Positions 1-8,264 are shown, numbered from the stretch's first letter. The stretch: 64,000 bases of DNA from Streptomyces adelaidensis (GCF_016598475.1 NZ_JAEMUX010000039.1:1-64000), one strand, 5' to 3'. Notes: generated by a model from the letters alone, not told the origin. Numbers and translations are program-made.

Positions 1-2
1 CC

Positions 3-1598
3 CTAGGACGCCTCCCGGTAGACCGCCGCCTCCTCCAGGTCCAGCCTCCGCAGCAGCGTGCGCAGCATCTCGTCGTCGATGTACCGCCCGTCGCGCAGCT
101 TCACGAAGACGTGGCGTTCGGCGCCGATCATCTCCCGCGAGAGTCGGCTGTAGGTGTCGTCGACGCTCTCCCCGGTCACCGGGTTCACCGCGCCGAGCCG
201 CTCCCAGACGGCGTTGCGGCGCCGTTCCAGGACCGTGTGGAGACGGTCGACGAGCGGCGGCGGCAACTCGTTGCGTTCGTTCGCGAGAAGTTCGTCCAGG
301 CGCGCCTCGGCGGCCCGGGAGGCCTGGGCCTGGGCGTTGGCCTCGGCGAGGGTCTCGGCCCGCTGATCACGTCCCGGCAGCTTCAGCAGCCGGATCAGCG
401 GCGGCAGGGTGAGCCCCTGGATGACGAGCGTCCCGATGACGGTCGTGAAGGTCAGGAAGAGGATCAGGTTCCGCTCGGGGAAATCGTCCCCGTCGTTCAC
501 GGTGAGCGGGATCGAGAAGGCGATGGCCAGCGAGACGACGCCGCGCATCCCGGCCCAGGCGACGACGAACGGCCCCTTCCAGGTGGGGTTGTCCTCCCGT
601 CCGCGGATACGTTCGGACAGCAGCCGTGGCAGGAAGGTCGCCGGGTACACCCACACGAACCGGGACGCGACCACGACGAGGAAGACCGCCACGGCGTACC
701 AGCCGGCGCGCAGCCCCTCGTACTCGCCAAGGCCTTCGAGGACGACCGGCAGCTGGAGTCCGATGAGGGCGAAGACCGCGGATTCCAGCAGGAAGGCGAC
801 CATCTTCCACACGGCCTCCTCCTGGAGACGGGTGGCGAAGTCGACCTGCCAGTTGCGGTGGCCGAGGTACAGGCCGACCACGACCACGGCGAGCACCCCG
901 GAGGCGTGCACCCACTCGGCGAGGCCGTAGGCCACGAAGGGGATCAGCAGGGAGAGGGTGTTCTTGAGCAGCGCTTCCTCGAGGTGGGTGCGCAGCCAGT
1001 GGATGGGCACCATCAGCAGCAGCCCCACGGCGACTCCGCCGACCGCCGCCACCAGGAACTCGACGATCGCGCCGGTCCAGCTCGCGCCCTCGCCGATGGT
1101 GGCGGCGAGGGCCACCCGGTAGGCGGTGATCGCGGTCGCGTCGTTCACCAGGGACTCGCCCTGCAGGATCGTGGTGATCCGCGACGGCAGCCCGACCCGC
1201 CGGGCCACCGCCGTCGCGGCGACCGCGTCCGGCGGCGCCACCACCGCGCCGAGCACCAGCGCGGCGGGCAGCGGCAGCCCCGGCACGATCAGGTACGCGG
1301 CCCAGCCGACGGCGAGGGTGGCGAAGAGCACGTAGCCGACCGACAGCAGCGCCACGGGCCGCAGTTGGGCCCGCAGATCGAGGTACGAGCTGTCGCCGGC
1401 GGCCGTGTACAGCAGCGGGGGCAGTATCAGCGGCAGGACGATCTCGGGGTCCAGCTCGTAGTGCGGCACTCCGGGCAGGTACGACACCACGAGCCCCACG
1501 GCGACCAGGAGCAGCGGGGCGGGCACCGGCGTACGCCGGGCGGCCCCCGCGACTATCACGCTCCCGGCGACCAGCAACAGCAGGGGCAAAAAGTGCAT
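3..1598 (-). CDS. CPA1-family Na+/H+ antiporter
   Basis: A polytopic membrane protein of 531 aa that probably exchanges cytoplasmic Na+ (or K+) for external protons. About a dozen hydrophobic segments fill residues 1-410, with family-typical stretches such as GESLVNDATA and AWAGMRGVVSLA. A hydrophilic tail of about 120 aa, rich in Arg/Glu, follows. I chose the ATG at 1598 because it begins directly at the first membrane segment (MHFLPLLLL) and has GGGAAG just upstream. A start 19 codons earlier would add a charged, non-hydrophobic leader. The stop lies three bases inside the window, so the gene is complete. It diverges from the zinc-finger gene across 59 bp. Family assignment is firm; ion specificity is inferred. 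Confidence 0.9.
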   Translation of the reverse strand: MHFLPLLLLVAGSVIVAGAARRTPVPAPLLLVAVGLVVSYLPGVPHYELDPEIVLPLILPPLLYTAAGDSSYLDLRAQLRPVALLSVGYVLFATLAVGWAAYLIVPGLPLPAALVLGAVVAPPDAVAATAVARRVGLPSRITTILQGESLVNDATAITAYRVALAATIGEGASWTGAIVEFLVAAVGGVAVGLLLMVPIHWLRTHLEEALLKNTLSLLIPFVAYGLAEWVHASGVLAVVVVGLYLGHRNWQVDFATRLQEEAVWKMVAFLLESAVFALIGLQLPVVLEGLGEYEGLRAGWYAVAVFLVVVASRFVWVYPATFLPRLLSERIRGREDNPTWKGPFVVAWAGMRGVVSLAIAFSIPLTVNDGDDFPERNLILFLTFTTVIGTLVIQGLTLPPLIRLLKLPGRDQRAETLAEANAQAQASRAAEARLDELLANERNELPPPLVDRLHTVLERRRNAVWERLGAVNPVTGESVDDTYSRLSREMIGAERHVFVKLRDGRYIDDEMLRTLLRRLDLEEAAVYREAS

Positions 1599-1657
1599 CG
1601 CTTCCCGCGCCTTCGTTTCCGCGCGAGGTTCCGCGCACCCGTCGTAACCTGGCAATC

Positions 1658-1918
1658 ATGAAACAGTGCACGCACGCGGACGCGCTGCCGCACCCCGAGC
1701 CCGTCGCCATCAGCGAGACCTGCCCGGAGTGCCTGGCCGCCGGGAGCCATCCGGTGCAGTTGCGGATGTGCCTGGAGTGCGGGCACGTGGGCTGCTGCGA
1801 CTCCTCGCCGATGCGGCACGCGACCGAGCACCACAAGGAGAGCGGCCATCCCATCATGCGCACCTTCGAAGCGGGCGAATCCTGGCGCTGGTGCTTCGTC
1901 GACCACGTACTCGTATGA
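1658..1918 (+). CDS. UBP-type zinc finger domain protein
   Basis: A small 86-aa protein made almost entirely of one ZnF-UBP-like module. Cys and His residues are spaced as in that fold: CTHAD near the start, then CPEC, CLECGHVGCC, and HATEHHKESGHPI. The eukaryotic domain binds the C-terminal tail of ubiquitin. Streptomyces lacks ubiquitin, so the ligand here is unknown. The gene sits between a divergent antiporter and the ushX-sigH operon. It could correspond to the small gene ushY reported upstream of ushX in S. coelicolor, but I cannot confirm that. A 15-bp tandem repeat starts just 33 bp past its stop. Confidence 0.8.
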   Translation: MKQCTHADALPHPEPVAISETCPECLAAGSHPVQLRMCLECGHVGCCDSSPMRHATEHHKESGHPIMRTFEAGESWRWCFVDHVLV

Positions 1919-1950
1919 CCGCCCGGAGCCGATCGGACACGAACACGACC

Positions 1951-2025
1951 ACGAACACGTCCATGACGAACACGTCCATGACGAACACGTCCATGACGAA
2001 CACGTCCATGACGAACATGTCCACG
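1951..2025 (+). repeat. 15-bp tandem repeat, five copies
   Basis: Unit acgaacacgtccatg occurs perfectly four times at 1951-2010. A fifth diverged copy lies at 2011-2025, and a partial copy precedes the array. It lies downstream of the zinc-finger gene and upstream of the sigH promoter region. Because 15 is a multiple of three, open frames run through it on both strands, but none shows other coding signals. Confidence 0.9.
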
Positions 2026-2082
2026 ACCTCGTACGACGGAACCATGTCACCGTGTGACACGTCGACGTACTCGTGTGACAAG

Positions 2083-2107
2083 GTTCGGCAGGCGGACGCC
2101 TGGGTAC
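2083..2107 (+). promoter_or_regulatory. Possible SigB/SigH-type promoter of ushX-sigH
   Basis: GTTCGG (2083-2088) and GGGTAC (2102-2107) are separated by 13 bp. This resembles the GTTT-N12-15-GGGTAT pattern of SigB-like sigma factors. It sits about 220 bp before ushX. The match is imperfect (GTTC, GGGTAC), so this is a suggestion. The rest of 2026-2327 holds no convincing gene. Confidence 0.35.
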
Positions 2108-2327
2108 GTCAATCCGGCGCGCGCTCTTCCTATTTGAGGCCCGCAGACCTCTAGCCACCGAGCGTATTCATAGGCTTACTATGAGTGACAGCATGGGGTG
2201 GGGTCCCCAGGACCCCGAGGACACGGCACTTGGGAGCGCGATAGCGTCACCGCTGAACCAGTAGCGCGTTACCCCCGGGGGGCGACCCTCGGCCCCTGAA
2301 AGAGCTTGTACCACCTTGGAGGTGAGG

Positions 2328-2741
2328 GTGTCCCAGATCGCAGGCGAGCCCGGGACCCAGGACTTCGTGGAAGTCCGGCTGCCGGCCGCGGGTGCCTACC
2401 TGTCGGTGCTGCGTACGGCGACGGCCGGCCTCGCGGCCCGTTTGGACTTCACCCTCGACGAGATCGAGGATTTGCGCATCGCGGTCGACGAGGCCTGCGC
2501 GATCCTGCTTCAGCAGGCCGTGCCCGGCTCGGTGCTCAGCTGTGTCTTCCGCCTCATCGACGATTCGCTGGAGGTCACGGTCTCGGCCCCCACCACGGAC
2601 GGCCACGCCCCGGCACGTGACACCTTCGCCTGGACCGTGCTGTCGGCCCTGGCGGGCAAGGTGTCCTCGGCCGTCGCCGACGACAAAACCGTTTCGATCA
2701 GCCTCTACAAACAGCGCGGCGCGGGACCCGGGCCGGCGTGA
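2328..2741 (+). CDS. ushX: Anti-sigma factor, RsbW-like (UshX/RshA)
   Basis: 137-aa protein of the GHKL ATPase anti-sigma family. It is expected to bind and hold SigH until stress or development releases it. The helix with EIEDLRIAVDEACAILL carries the N-box-like segment of RsbW/SpoIIAB proteins; the rest is short, and canonical G boxes are weak. I start at the GTG at 2328, five bases after GGAGG at 2318-2322. A TTG at 2316 would overlap that ribosome-binding site. Its TGA overlaps the GTG start of sigH (GTGA), so the two proteins are translationally coupled, as expected for an anti-sigma/sigma pair. The name rests on the neighbourhood (sigH-wblE-nagB-das order). Confidence 0.85.
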   Translation: MSQIAGEPGTQDFVEVRLPAAGAYLSVLRTATAGLAARLDFTLDEIEDLRIAVDEACAILLQQAVPGSVLSCVFRLIDDSLEVTVSAPTTDGHAPARDTFAWTVLSALAGKVSSAVADDKTVSISLYKQRGAGPGPA

Positions 2742-3904
2742 GGAACGGGGACGGTCCGGTGCGGGACGAAGAACGCGGCACACGGGAACTTCCCGCGGAC
2801 GATGCCGAAGGTCCGGGCGGGCCGGCGCATCTGGCGGACGGCGTCGACGGCATCCCCGAACAGGCCCGGCCGCACCCGGAGGACGACTCCTCGGCGGTGG
2901 CCGGAGCGTCTCGGTGGGCGGAGCCGGCCGAAGGCGAGGAGCGCGAGACGCCCTCCGACGGGCAACCGGATCCGGAGGGCGCCGTACGGAGCACCACGTC
3001 CTCACGAGGACGGACTGGGGCCTCTCCCGCTCTAGCACAGTCGAGAGCTGGGGGAACGGTGACGGCGGGCGGGACTATGAGCGAGCACGAGCGGCACGAC
3101 GAGGCGGGCCCGACGGGCGCGCGGAGCGTGCGGAGCACACAGCACAACCCTCAGGACCGCAGTGGGGCACGCGCCCTGTTCGTAGAGCTGCGCGCCCTGG
3201 ACGAGGGCAGTGCCGAGTACGCGGAGCTGCGCAATCGGCTGGTCCGGATGCATCTGCCGCTCGTCGAGCATCTCGCGCGCCGGTTTCGCAATCGGGGCGA
3301 GCCGCTGGACGACCTGACCCAGGTCGCCACCATCGGCCTGATCAAGTCGGTCGACCGCTTCGACCCGGACCGCGGCGTGGAGTTCTCCACGTACGCGACC
3401 CCGACGGTCGTCGGCGAGATCAAGCGGCACTTCCGTGACAAGGGCTGGGCGGTGCGGGTGCCGCGCCGGCTCCAGGAGCTGCGGCTGGCGCTGACCACGG
3501 CCACCGCCGAGCTGTCGCAGCAGCACGGCCGCTCCCCGACCGTGCACGAGCTGGCCGAGAAGCTGGCCATCTCGGAGGAAGAGGTCCTGGAGGGCCTGGA
3601 GTCGGCCAACGCGTACTCCACGCTGTCCCTGGACGTCCCCGACACCGACGACGAGTCGCCGGCCGTCGCGGACACCCTCGGCGCCGAGGACGAGGCCCTG
3701 GAGGGCGTCGAGTACCGCGAGTCCCTCAAACCGCTCCTCGAGGACCTCCCGCCCCGCGAGAAGCGCATCCTGCTCCTGCGGTTCTTCGGCAACATGACCC
3801 AGTCGCAGATCGCGCAGGAGGTCGGCATCTCGCAGATGCACGTGTCGCGGCTGCTGGCGCGGACCCTGGCCCAGCTGCGGGAGAAGCTGCTCGTGGAGGA
3901 GTAG
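2738..3904 (+). CDS. sigH: SigB-type RNA polymerase sigma factor SigH with long N-terminal extension
   Basis: 388 aa from a GTG that overlaps the ushX stop. The sigma core begins near residue 145: region 2 has LARRFRNRGEPLDDLTQVA and FSTYATPTVVGEIKRHFRD, region 3 follows, and region 4 ends with QSQIAQEVGISQMHVSRLL. This is the SigB/SigF/SigG family. In S. coelicolor SigH serves osmotic stress and development and exists in several lengths. Here the first ~113 residues are acidic, low-complexity and outside the sigma fold. In-frame alternative starts lie at GTG 3059 (preceded by GGGGGA) and ATG 3077 (MSEHERHDE, preceded by GGCGGG), giving proteins of about 281 and 275 aa. A dispersed palindromic repeat lies inside the extension at 3017-3057. 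Confidence 0.9.
   Translation: MRNGDGPVRDEERGTRELPADDAEGPGGPAHLADGVDGIPEQARPHPEDDSSAVAGASRWAEPAEGEERETPSDGQPDPEGAVRSTTSSRGRTGASPALAQSRAGGTVTAGGTMSEHERHDEAGPTGARSVRSTQHNPQDRSGARALFVELRALDEGSAEYAELRNRLVRMHLPLVEHLARRFRNRGEPLDDLTQVATIGLIKSVDRFDPDRGVEFSTYATPTVVGEIKRHFRDKGWAVRVPRRLQELRLALTTATAELSQQHGRSPTVHELAEKLAISEEEVLEGLESANAYSTLSLDVPDTDDESPAVADTLGAEDEALEGVEYRESLKPLLEDLPPREKRILLLRFFGNMTQSQIAQEVGISQMHVSRLLARTLAQLREKLLVEE
3017..3057 (+). repeat. Dispersed palindromic repeat inside sigH
   Basis: Begins with GGGGCCTCTCCC and ends with CGAGAGCTGGGGGAA, closely resembling the element at 15460-15499. It is read in frame as part of the SigH N-terminal extension (GASPALAQSRAGG) and ends just before the alternative GTG start at 3059, for which its GGGGGA could act as ribosome-binding site. 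Confidence 0.75.
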
Positions 3905-3922
3905 CCGCTCCGGCGCGGCTAC
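3901..3922. terminator. Short hairpin at convergent gene ends
   Basis: gtagccgc (3901-3908) pairs with gcggctac (3915-3922) around a 6-nt loop. It contains the stop codons of both sigH and the convergent membrane protein gene. No U-run is visible, so termination activity is uncertain. Confidence 0.4.
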
Positions 3923-4371
3923 GGCTTCGTCTCCTCCGCCCGACCCGGCCCTTGGATACCGAGGGCCTGGGTCGTAGCGGGATTGATCAGCAGGACCAGC
4001 GTGGCGACCGCGATCACGGCCAGCACGATCCCAGCCGGAATCGCCACGCTGTCGGCCCGCAGCAGGTTGTAGGCCACCGGCAGCGCCATGATCTGCGTGA
4101 TGACGGCGGGCCCCCGGCTCCAGCTCCGCCGCAGCAGCAGCCCGCGGGCGGCGATCAGCGGCAGCAGGGCCAGCGCGATGAGGGTGATGCCCCCGGTGAC
4201 GCCGGTGCCGAGCTCGTCCGAGTCGCCGGTGAAGCCCAAGACGAGCATGGCGCCGCCCCCCACGAGCAGGGCCACCCCCTCCAGCGCGGCCAGCGCCGCC
4301 GCAGCGGTCAGCCGCCCGGGGCGGGGCTCGGCGTCGGAGGTGTCCGGCGTGGGGTTCTGCTCAGGGCTCAC
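3919..4371 (-). CDS. Small four-helix membrane protein of unknown function
   Basis: 150 aa. A hydrophilic acidic/proline-containing N-terminus (about 25 aa) precedes four predicted transmembrane segments: AALAALEGVALLVGGGAMLV, ITLIALALLPLIAARGL, VITQIMALPVAYNLL and GIVLAVIAVATLVLLI. I do not recognise a named family. It is convergent with sigH, with only 14 bp between the stop codons, and 172 bp from the start of the divergent lipid kinase gene. Conservation of such a gene beside sigH suggests a real protein; its function is unknown. Confidence 0.8.
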   Translation of the reverse strand: MSPEQNPTPDTSDAEPRPGRLTAAAALAALEGVALLVGGGAMLVLGFTGDSDELGTGVTGGITLIALALLPLIAARGLLLRRSWSRGPAVITQIMALPVAYNLLRADSVAIPAGIVLAVIAVATLVLLINPATTQALGIQGPGRAEETKP

Positions 4372-4543
4372 CCCTGAAGGGTAGCCTTCGCCCCCCGGCG
4401 CATCCCGCCCCCCGTACCGGGCACACGCGCCGAGCGGGAGCCACCCCCGCGCACCCCCACGTGCTCATCGTCACTACACGATCTCCCCCTTGATCCGCAC
4501 CTGGATGTGGGCCGAGTACCACCCAGTAGGTACCCTGCAACCC

Positions 4544-5515
4544 ATGCGTGCACTTCTCGTGGTCAATCCGGCGGCAACCACCACAAGCGCACGTACGCGC
4601 GATGTGCTGATCCACGCGCTCGCGAGCGAGATGAAGCTGGAAGCGGTCACCACCGAGTACCGCGGCCACGCCAGGGACCTCGCCCGCCGGGCCGCGGAGG
4701 GCAAGGGCGACATCGAACTGGTCGTCGCGCTCGGCGGCGACGGCACGGTCAACGAGGTCGTCAACGGCCTGCTGCACCACGGCCCCGATCCCGTCCGCCT
4801 CCCCCGCCTCGCCGTGGTCCCCGGCGGCTCCACCAATGTCTTCGCCCGCGCCCTGGGTCTGCCCAACGACGCCGTGGAGGCCACCGGCGCCCTGCTGGAC
4901 GCCCTGCGCGAGGAACGCGAACGCACGATCGGCCTGGGTATGGCCTCGGGCACCCCTGGCACGGAGGACGAGGCGGTGCCGTCGCGCTGGTTCACCTTCT
5001 GCGCCGGCCTCGGATTCGACGCGGGTGTGATCGGCCGGGTCGAGCAACAACGGGAACGCGGACGGAAATCCACACACGCCCTTTACCTGCGTCAGGCATT
5101 CCGGCAGTTTCTGGAAGAGCCCCACCGCAGACTCGGCACGATCACTTTGGAACAGGCGGGCGCGGATCCGATTTCCGATCTTGTGCTGTCCATAGTCTGC
5201 AACACGTCCCCGTGGACGTTTCTGGGCAATCGCCCGGTGTACGCGTCGCCTAAGGCCTCGTTCGATAAAGGCCTCGACGTACTCGGTCTCAGCCGTATGT
5301 CGACGCCCGCGCTCGCCCGTTATGGCACACAGTTGCTCACTTCGTCCCCCGAGCGCGGACCCCGCGGCAAGCACGCCACCGCCCTGCACGACTTGACCGA
5401 CTTCACCTTGCATTCGAAGGTCCCCCTCCCCCTCCAGATGGACGGCGACCACCTCGGACTGCGTACGAGCGTGACGTTCACAGGCGTACGCCGTGCACTG
5501 CGTGTGATTGTGTGA
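4544..5515 (+). CDS. Diacylglycerol/lipid kinase family protein
   Basis: 323-aa member of the DAGK catalytic family (YegS/DgkB-like). It probably phosphorylates a lipid such as diacylglycerol with ATP on the inner face of the membrane. The glycine-rich nucleotide motif ALGGDGTVNEVVNGL is at residues ~66-80, and VPGGSTNVFARALGLPND, the second family signature, follows. The start at ATG 4544 gives MRALLVVNPAA, the canonical beginning of the fold. Upstream in-frame codons would add residues with no family equivalent. It is followed by a 320-bp intergenic region and wblE. The exact lipid substrate cannot be told from sequence. Confidence 0.9.
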   Translation: MRALLVVNPAATTTSARTRDVLIHALASEMKLEAVTTEYRGHARDLARRAAEGKGDIELVVALGGDGTVNEVVNGLLHHGPDPVRLPRLAVVPGGSTNVFARALGLPNDAVEATGALLDALREERERTIGLGMASGTPGTEDEAVPSRWFTFCAGLGFDAGVIGRVEQQRERGRKSTHALYLRQAFRQFLEEPHRRLGTITLEQAGADPISDLVLSIVCNTSPWTFLGNRPVYASPKASFDKGLDVLGLSRMSTPALARYGTQLLTSSPERGPRGKHATALHDLTDFTLHSKVPLPLQMDGDHLGLRTSVTFTGVRRALRVIV

Positions 5516-5834
5516 GCGGAACGGGCAAAAGTCCTTCCACTCGAACGTTTAGGCCAGGGTCCACCCCATGGAAGTACGGCTGTGACACAGTCGACACCGA
5601 GGAATCAAAAAAAACTTTCCGGTAGGGGTTGTATCCGCCGCTGAGGTTTGCGAGTCTCTACGTGGCGCTCAGGACAGCCCGCAACATCGGCTCCACGAGA
5701 GCGCCGGAACCCCTCCTCAAATCACAGGACCACACCAGTCCGTCTGGTGATCGGCCCTTCACTTGTTGAGGGATTCGTGAAAGCGTTCACATTCACAAGC
5801 AACGTGCATGTAATACCAAGGAGAGGTAGCAGCC
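5516..5834 (+). promoter_or_regulatory. Intergenic region upstream of wblE
   Basis: 319 bp with no convincing gene. It is less GC-rich than its surroundings, with an A-tract near 5607-5614 and an inverted repeat gtgaa-agcg-ttcac at 5777-5790, about 45 bp before the wblE start. The wblE ribosome-binding site is AAGGAGAGG at 5818-5826. A long regulated leader is likely; no specific regulator site could be assigned. Confidence 0.6.
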
Positions 5835-6092
5835 ATGGACTGGCGTCACAACGCCGTTTGCCGCGAGGAAGACCCCGAGCTCTTCTTCCCCATCGGCAAC
5901 ACCGGTCCTGCGCTGCTGCAGATCGAGGAAGCCAAGGCTGTCTGCCGTCGCTGCCCGGTTATCGAGCAGTGTCTGCAGTGGGCGCTTGAGTCCGGCCAGG
6001 ACTCCGGCGTCTGGGGTGGTCTCAGCGAGGACGAGCGCCGCGCCATGAAGCGCCGCGCCGCCCGCAACCGAGCCCGTCAGGCATCCGCCTGA
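5835..6092 (+). CDS. wblE: WhiB-family regulator WblE
   Basis: 85-aa iron-sulfur transcription factor of the WhiB1/WblE type. The four cluster ligands are visible: Cys in HNAVCREED, then the pair in AVCRRCPVIEQC (CxxCxxxxxC). The WhiB turn GVWGGLSEDERR follows, and the tail is basic (KRRAARNRARQ). WhiB1 proteins bind the major sigma factor through the cluster. The start is fixed by AAGGAGAGG nine bases upstream. A strong hairpin follows about 110 bp after the stop. The gene position between the lipid kinase and the PdtaS-like kinase matches S. coelicolor wblE as I recall it. Confidence 0.95.
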   Translation: MDWRHNAVCREEDPELFFPIGNTGPALLQIEEAKAVCRRCPVIEQCLQWALESGQDSGVWGGLSEDERRAMKRRAARNRARQASA

Positions 6093-6203
6093 TAGCCCAC
6101 CCAGCAACAGCCTGAGCTTGGCGGCGCGTACAGCGAGTACGCTTCTCCCGCCCCCGAGCCGCAGCGCGCAGTGCCCCCGGTGCGCTTAATAAGCCACGAG
6201 CCC

Positions 6204-6234
6204 GAGCCCCGGACCACACGATGGTCCGGGGCTC
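6204..6234 (+). terminator. Terminator-like hairpin after wblE
   Basis: A 13-bp perfect stem, gagccccggacca/tggtccggggctc, with loop cacga. It lies between the wblE end and the end of the convergent kinase gene, so it may serve both strands. There is no U-run, which is usual in Streptomyces. Confidence 0.7.
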
Positions 6235-6295
6235 GATGCTGTTCCTGGTACGGCACTTGCGGCCCCGCCAGGGGTGCCGCCGTCATGTTCCGCCG

Positions 6296-7771
6296 CTACT
6301 TCTGGGTGCGCACCGGGAGATCGAGGATCACCTGGGTGCCGCGCTCGGGGGCCGGGACCATGTCGAAGGTGCCGCTCAACTCGCCCTCCACCAGCGTCCG
6401 TACGATCTGCAGGCCGAGGTTGCCCGAGCGGTGCGGGTCGAAACCCTCGGGCAGGCCCACGCCGTTGTCCTGAACGGTGACGAGGAGGCGGCTCTCCTTG
6501 GTGGGGCCGCCGCGCACGGCCGAGACCTCGACGGTGCCGGTCTCACCCTCGCCGAAGCCGTGTTCGAGGGCGTTCTGCAGGATCTCGGTGAGGACCATGG
6601 AGAGCGGGGTCGCGACCTCCGCGTCCAGGATGCCGAAGCGTCCGGTGCGCCGGGCGGTGACCTTGCCGGGTGAGATCTCGGCGACCATGGCGAGCACCCG
6701 GTCGGCGATCTCGTCGAACTCCACCCGTTCGTCCAGATTCTGAGACAGCGTCTCATGCACGATCGCGATCGACCCGACCCGCCGTACCGCTTCTTCGAGT
6801 GCCTCGCGGCCACGCTCGGAATCGATGCGCCGGGCTTGGAGGCGCAGCAGCGCGGCGACCGTCTGGAGGTTGTTCTTCACCCGGTGGTGGATCTCCCGGA
6901 TGGTCGCGTCCTTGGTGATCAACTCGCGCTCGCGGCGACGCAGTTCCGTCACGTCCCGCAGCAGTACGAGCGAACCGATGCGCGGGCCCTTGGGCTTGAG
7001 GGGGATCGCGCGGAACTGGATCACCCCGTCGTCGGACTCGATCTCGAACTCGCGCGGCGCCCACCCGCTGGCCACCTTGGCCAGCGCCTCGTCCACCGGC
7101 CCTCGGGAGGGGGCGAGTTCGGCGGTCGTCAGGCCCAGGTGGCAGCCGACGAGGTCGGCGGCGAGGCCGAGGCGGTGGTACGCGGAGAGGGCGTTCGGGG
7201 AGGCGTACTGGACGACTCCGTCGGCATCGAGCCTGATCAGGCCGTCGCCGACGCGCGGCGAGGCGTCCATGTCGACCTGCTGGTCGGGGAACGGGAACGC
7301 GCCCGCGGCGATCATCTGGGCCAGGTCGGAGGCGCTCTGGAGGTAGGTGAGCTCCAGCCGGCTCGGGGTGCGCACGGTCAGCAGATTGGTGTTGCGCGCG
7401 ATGACACCGAGGACGCGCCCCTCTCTCCGTACAGGGATGGACTCGACCCGTACGGGCACCTCCTCACGCCACTCGGGGTCGCCCTCGCGGACGATGCGGC
7501 CCTCGTCGAGGGCGACGTCGAGGAGCGGGCGTCGGCCGCGCGGGACCAGGTGGCCGACCATGTCGTCCTGGTACGAGGTGGGGCCCGTGTTGGGGCGCAT
7601 CTGGGCCACCGACACATAGCGGGTGCCGTCGCGGGTGGGGACCCAGAGGACGAGGTCGGCGAAGGAGAGGTCGGAGAGAAGCTGCCACTCCGACACCAGC
7701 AGATGCAGCCACTCCAGGTCGGAGTCGCTGAGAGCGGTGTGCTGGCGGACCAGTTCGTTCATGGAGGGCAC
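6296..7771 (-). CDS. PdtaS-like sensor histidine kinase
   Basis: 491-aa cytosolic kinase of the HisKA_2 class. The N-terminal half holds a GAF-like sensor (about 1-155). A PAS-like domain (about 185-300) contains GLIRLDADGVVQYASPNAL. The dimerisation/phosphoacceptor helix EIHHRVKNNLQTVAALLRLQ follows, then a GHKL ATPase with EILQNALEHGF (N box), VQDNGVGLPEGF and GNLGLQIVRTL. Kinases of this type phosphorylate ANTAR-domain RNA-binding antiterminators such as PdtaR. No ANTAR partner is encoded in the window. The start is GTG 7771 or ATG 7762; neither has a strong ribosome-binding site. No transmembrane helix is seen. Confidence 0.88.
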   Translation of the reverse strand: MPSMNELVRQHTALSDSDLEWLHLLVSEWQLLSDLSFADLVLWVPTRDGTRYVSVAQMRPNTGPTSYQDDMVGHLVPRGRRPLLDVALDEGRIVREGDPEWREEVPVRVESIPVRREGRVLGVIARNTNLLTVRTPSRLELTYLQSASDLAQMIAAGAFPFPDQQVDMDASPRVGDGLIRLDADGVVQYASPNALSAYHRLGLAADLVGCHLGLTTAELAPSRGPVDEALAKVASGWAPREFEIESDDGVIQFRAIPLKPKGPRIGSLVLLRDVTELRRRERELITKDATIREIHHRVKNNLQTVAALLRLQARRIDSERGREALEEAVRRVGSIAIVHETLSQNLDERVEFDEIADRVLAMVAEISPGKVTARRTGRFGILDAEVATPLSMVLTEILQNALEHGFGEGETGTVEVSAVRGGPTKESRLLVTVQDNGVGLPEGFDPHRSGNLGLQIVRTLVEGELSGTFDMVPAPERGTQVILDLPVRTQK

Positions 7772-8053
7772 GGGTGCGAGCGTACCTGGCGGTACGGACA
7801 GGGCCTGAAAACACCCGCGGGCCGCGGCGCCTGAGAGGGACCCTCAGCCCTCCCGGCACCGCAGCCCGGAGCAACATCGGCCGTGGGGTGTGCGGTCCCA
7901 GTCGGCCGAAGGATGAGGATCCGGAGCAGTCAGGGCAGAGAGCGCCGGTTCCTCGGTCCGCCTTCCTGTGCGGGGAAAGCGGAGGCTTGTTGTCGTTCGT
8001 GTGTGCCCATCCGCGGCCGGGGCCGCTGATCGATCACTTGCCCTACCACGCAT

Positions 8054-8069
8054 TGTTGACTAGACCACT
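8054..8069. promoter_or_regulatory. dre-like DasR operator, distal to nagB
   Basis: The site reads tgttgactagaccact, 12 of 16 matches to the known DasR consensus ACTGGTCTAGACCACT. Its right half is perfect. It lies about 250 bp before nagB. Confidence 0.6.
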
Positions 8070-8248
8070 GCTTGTGTCCATGCGTTGGCGGATGTTTGTT
8101 GTTGTTCCATTGTCCGACATTCGCCGACGGCTCACCGCAGAGTAGCCCGCTTCGACCCGGGGCCGGGCCGGAATGCCGCGGCACGGTGGCGGCGGCGGTG
8201 CCGGCGGGCATGCTCCGACCCCTGTGGAGGCGTGGACCGCCCTGGTAG

Positions 8249-8264
8249 ATTGGTCTAAACCACA
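8249..8264. promoter_or_regulatory. dre-like DasR operator, proximal to nagB
   Basis: The site reads attggtctaaaccaca, 13 of 16 matches to the DasR consensus. It lies 57 bp upstream of the nagB GTG start, where a repressor would block the promoter. Control of nagB by DasR, relieved by GlcN-6-P, is known in S. coelicolor. Confidence 0.85.

Noticed and set aside
1951..2081. Long open frames through the 15-bp repeat region as genes
   Set aside because: They arise because the repeat unit is a multiple of three; low complexity, no ribosome-binding site and wrong codon bias.
5601..5632. SigR-type promoter upstream of wblE (GGAAT ... GTT)
   Set aside because: The spacer between GGAAT (5601-5605) and GTT (5628-5630) is 22 bp, not 18-19, so the match fails.
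5777..5790. Known regulator box at the gtgaa-agcg-ttcac palindrome before wblE
   Set aside because: I cannot match it to a recognised operator; it is noted in the intergenic entry only.
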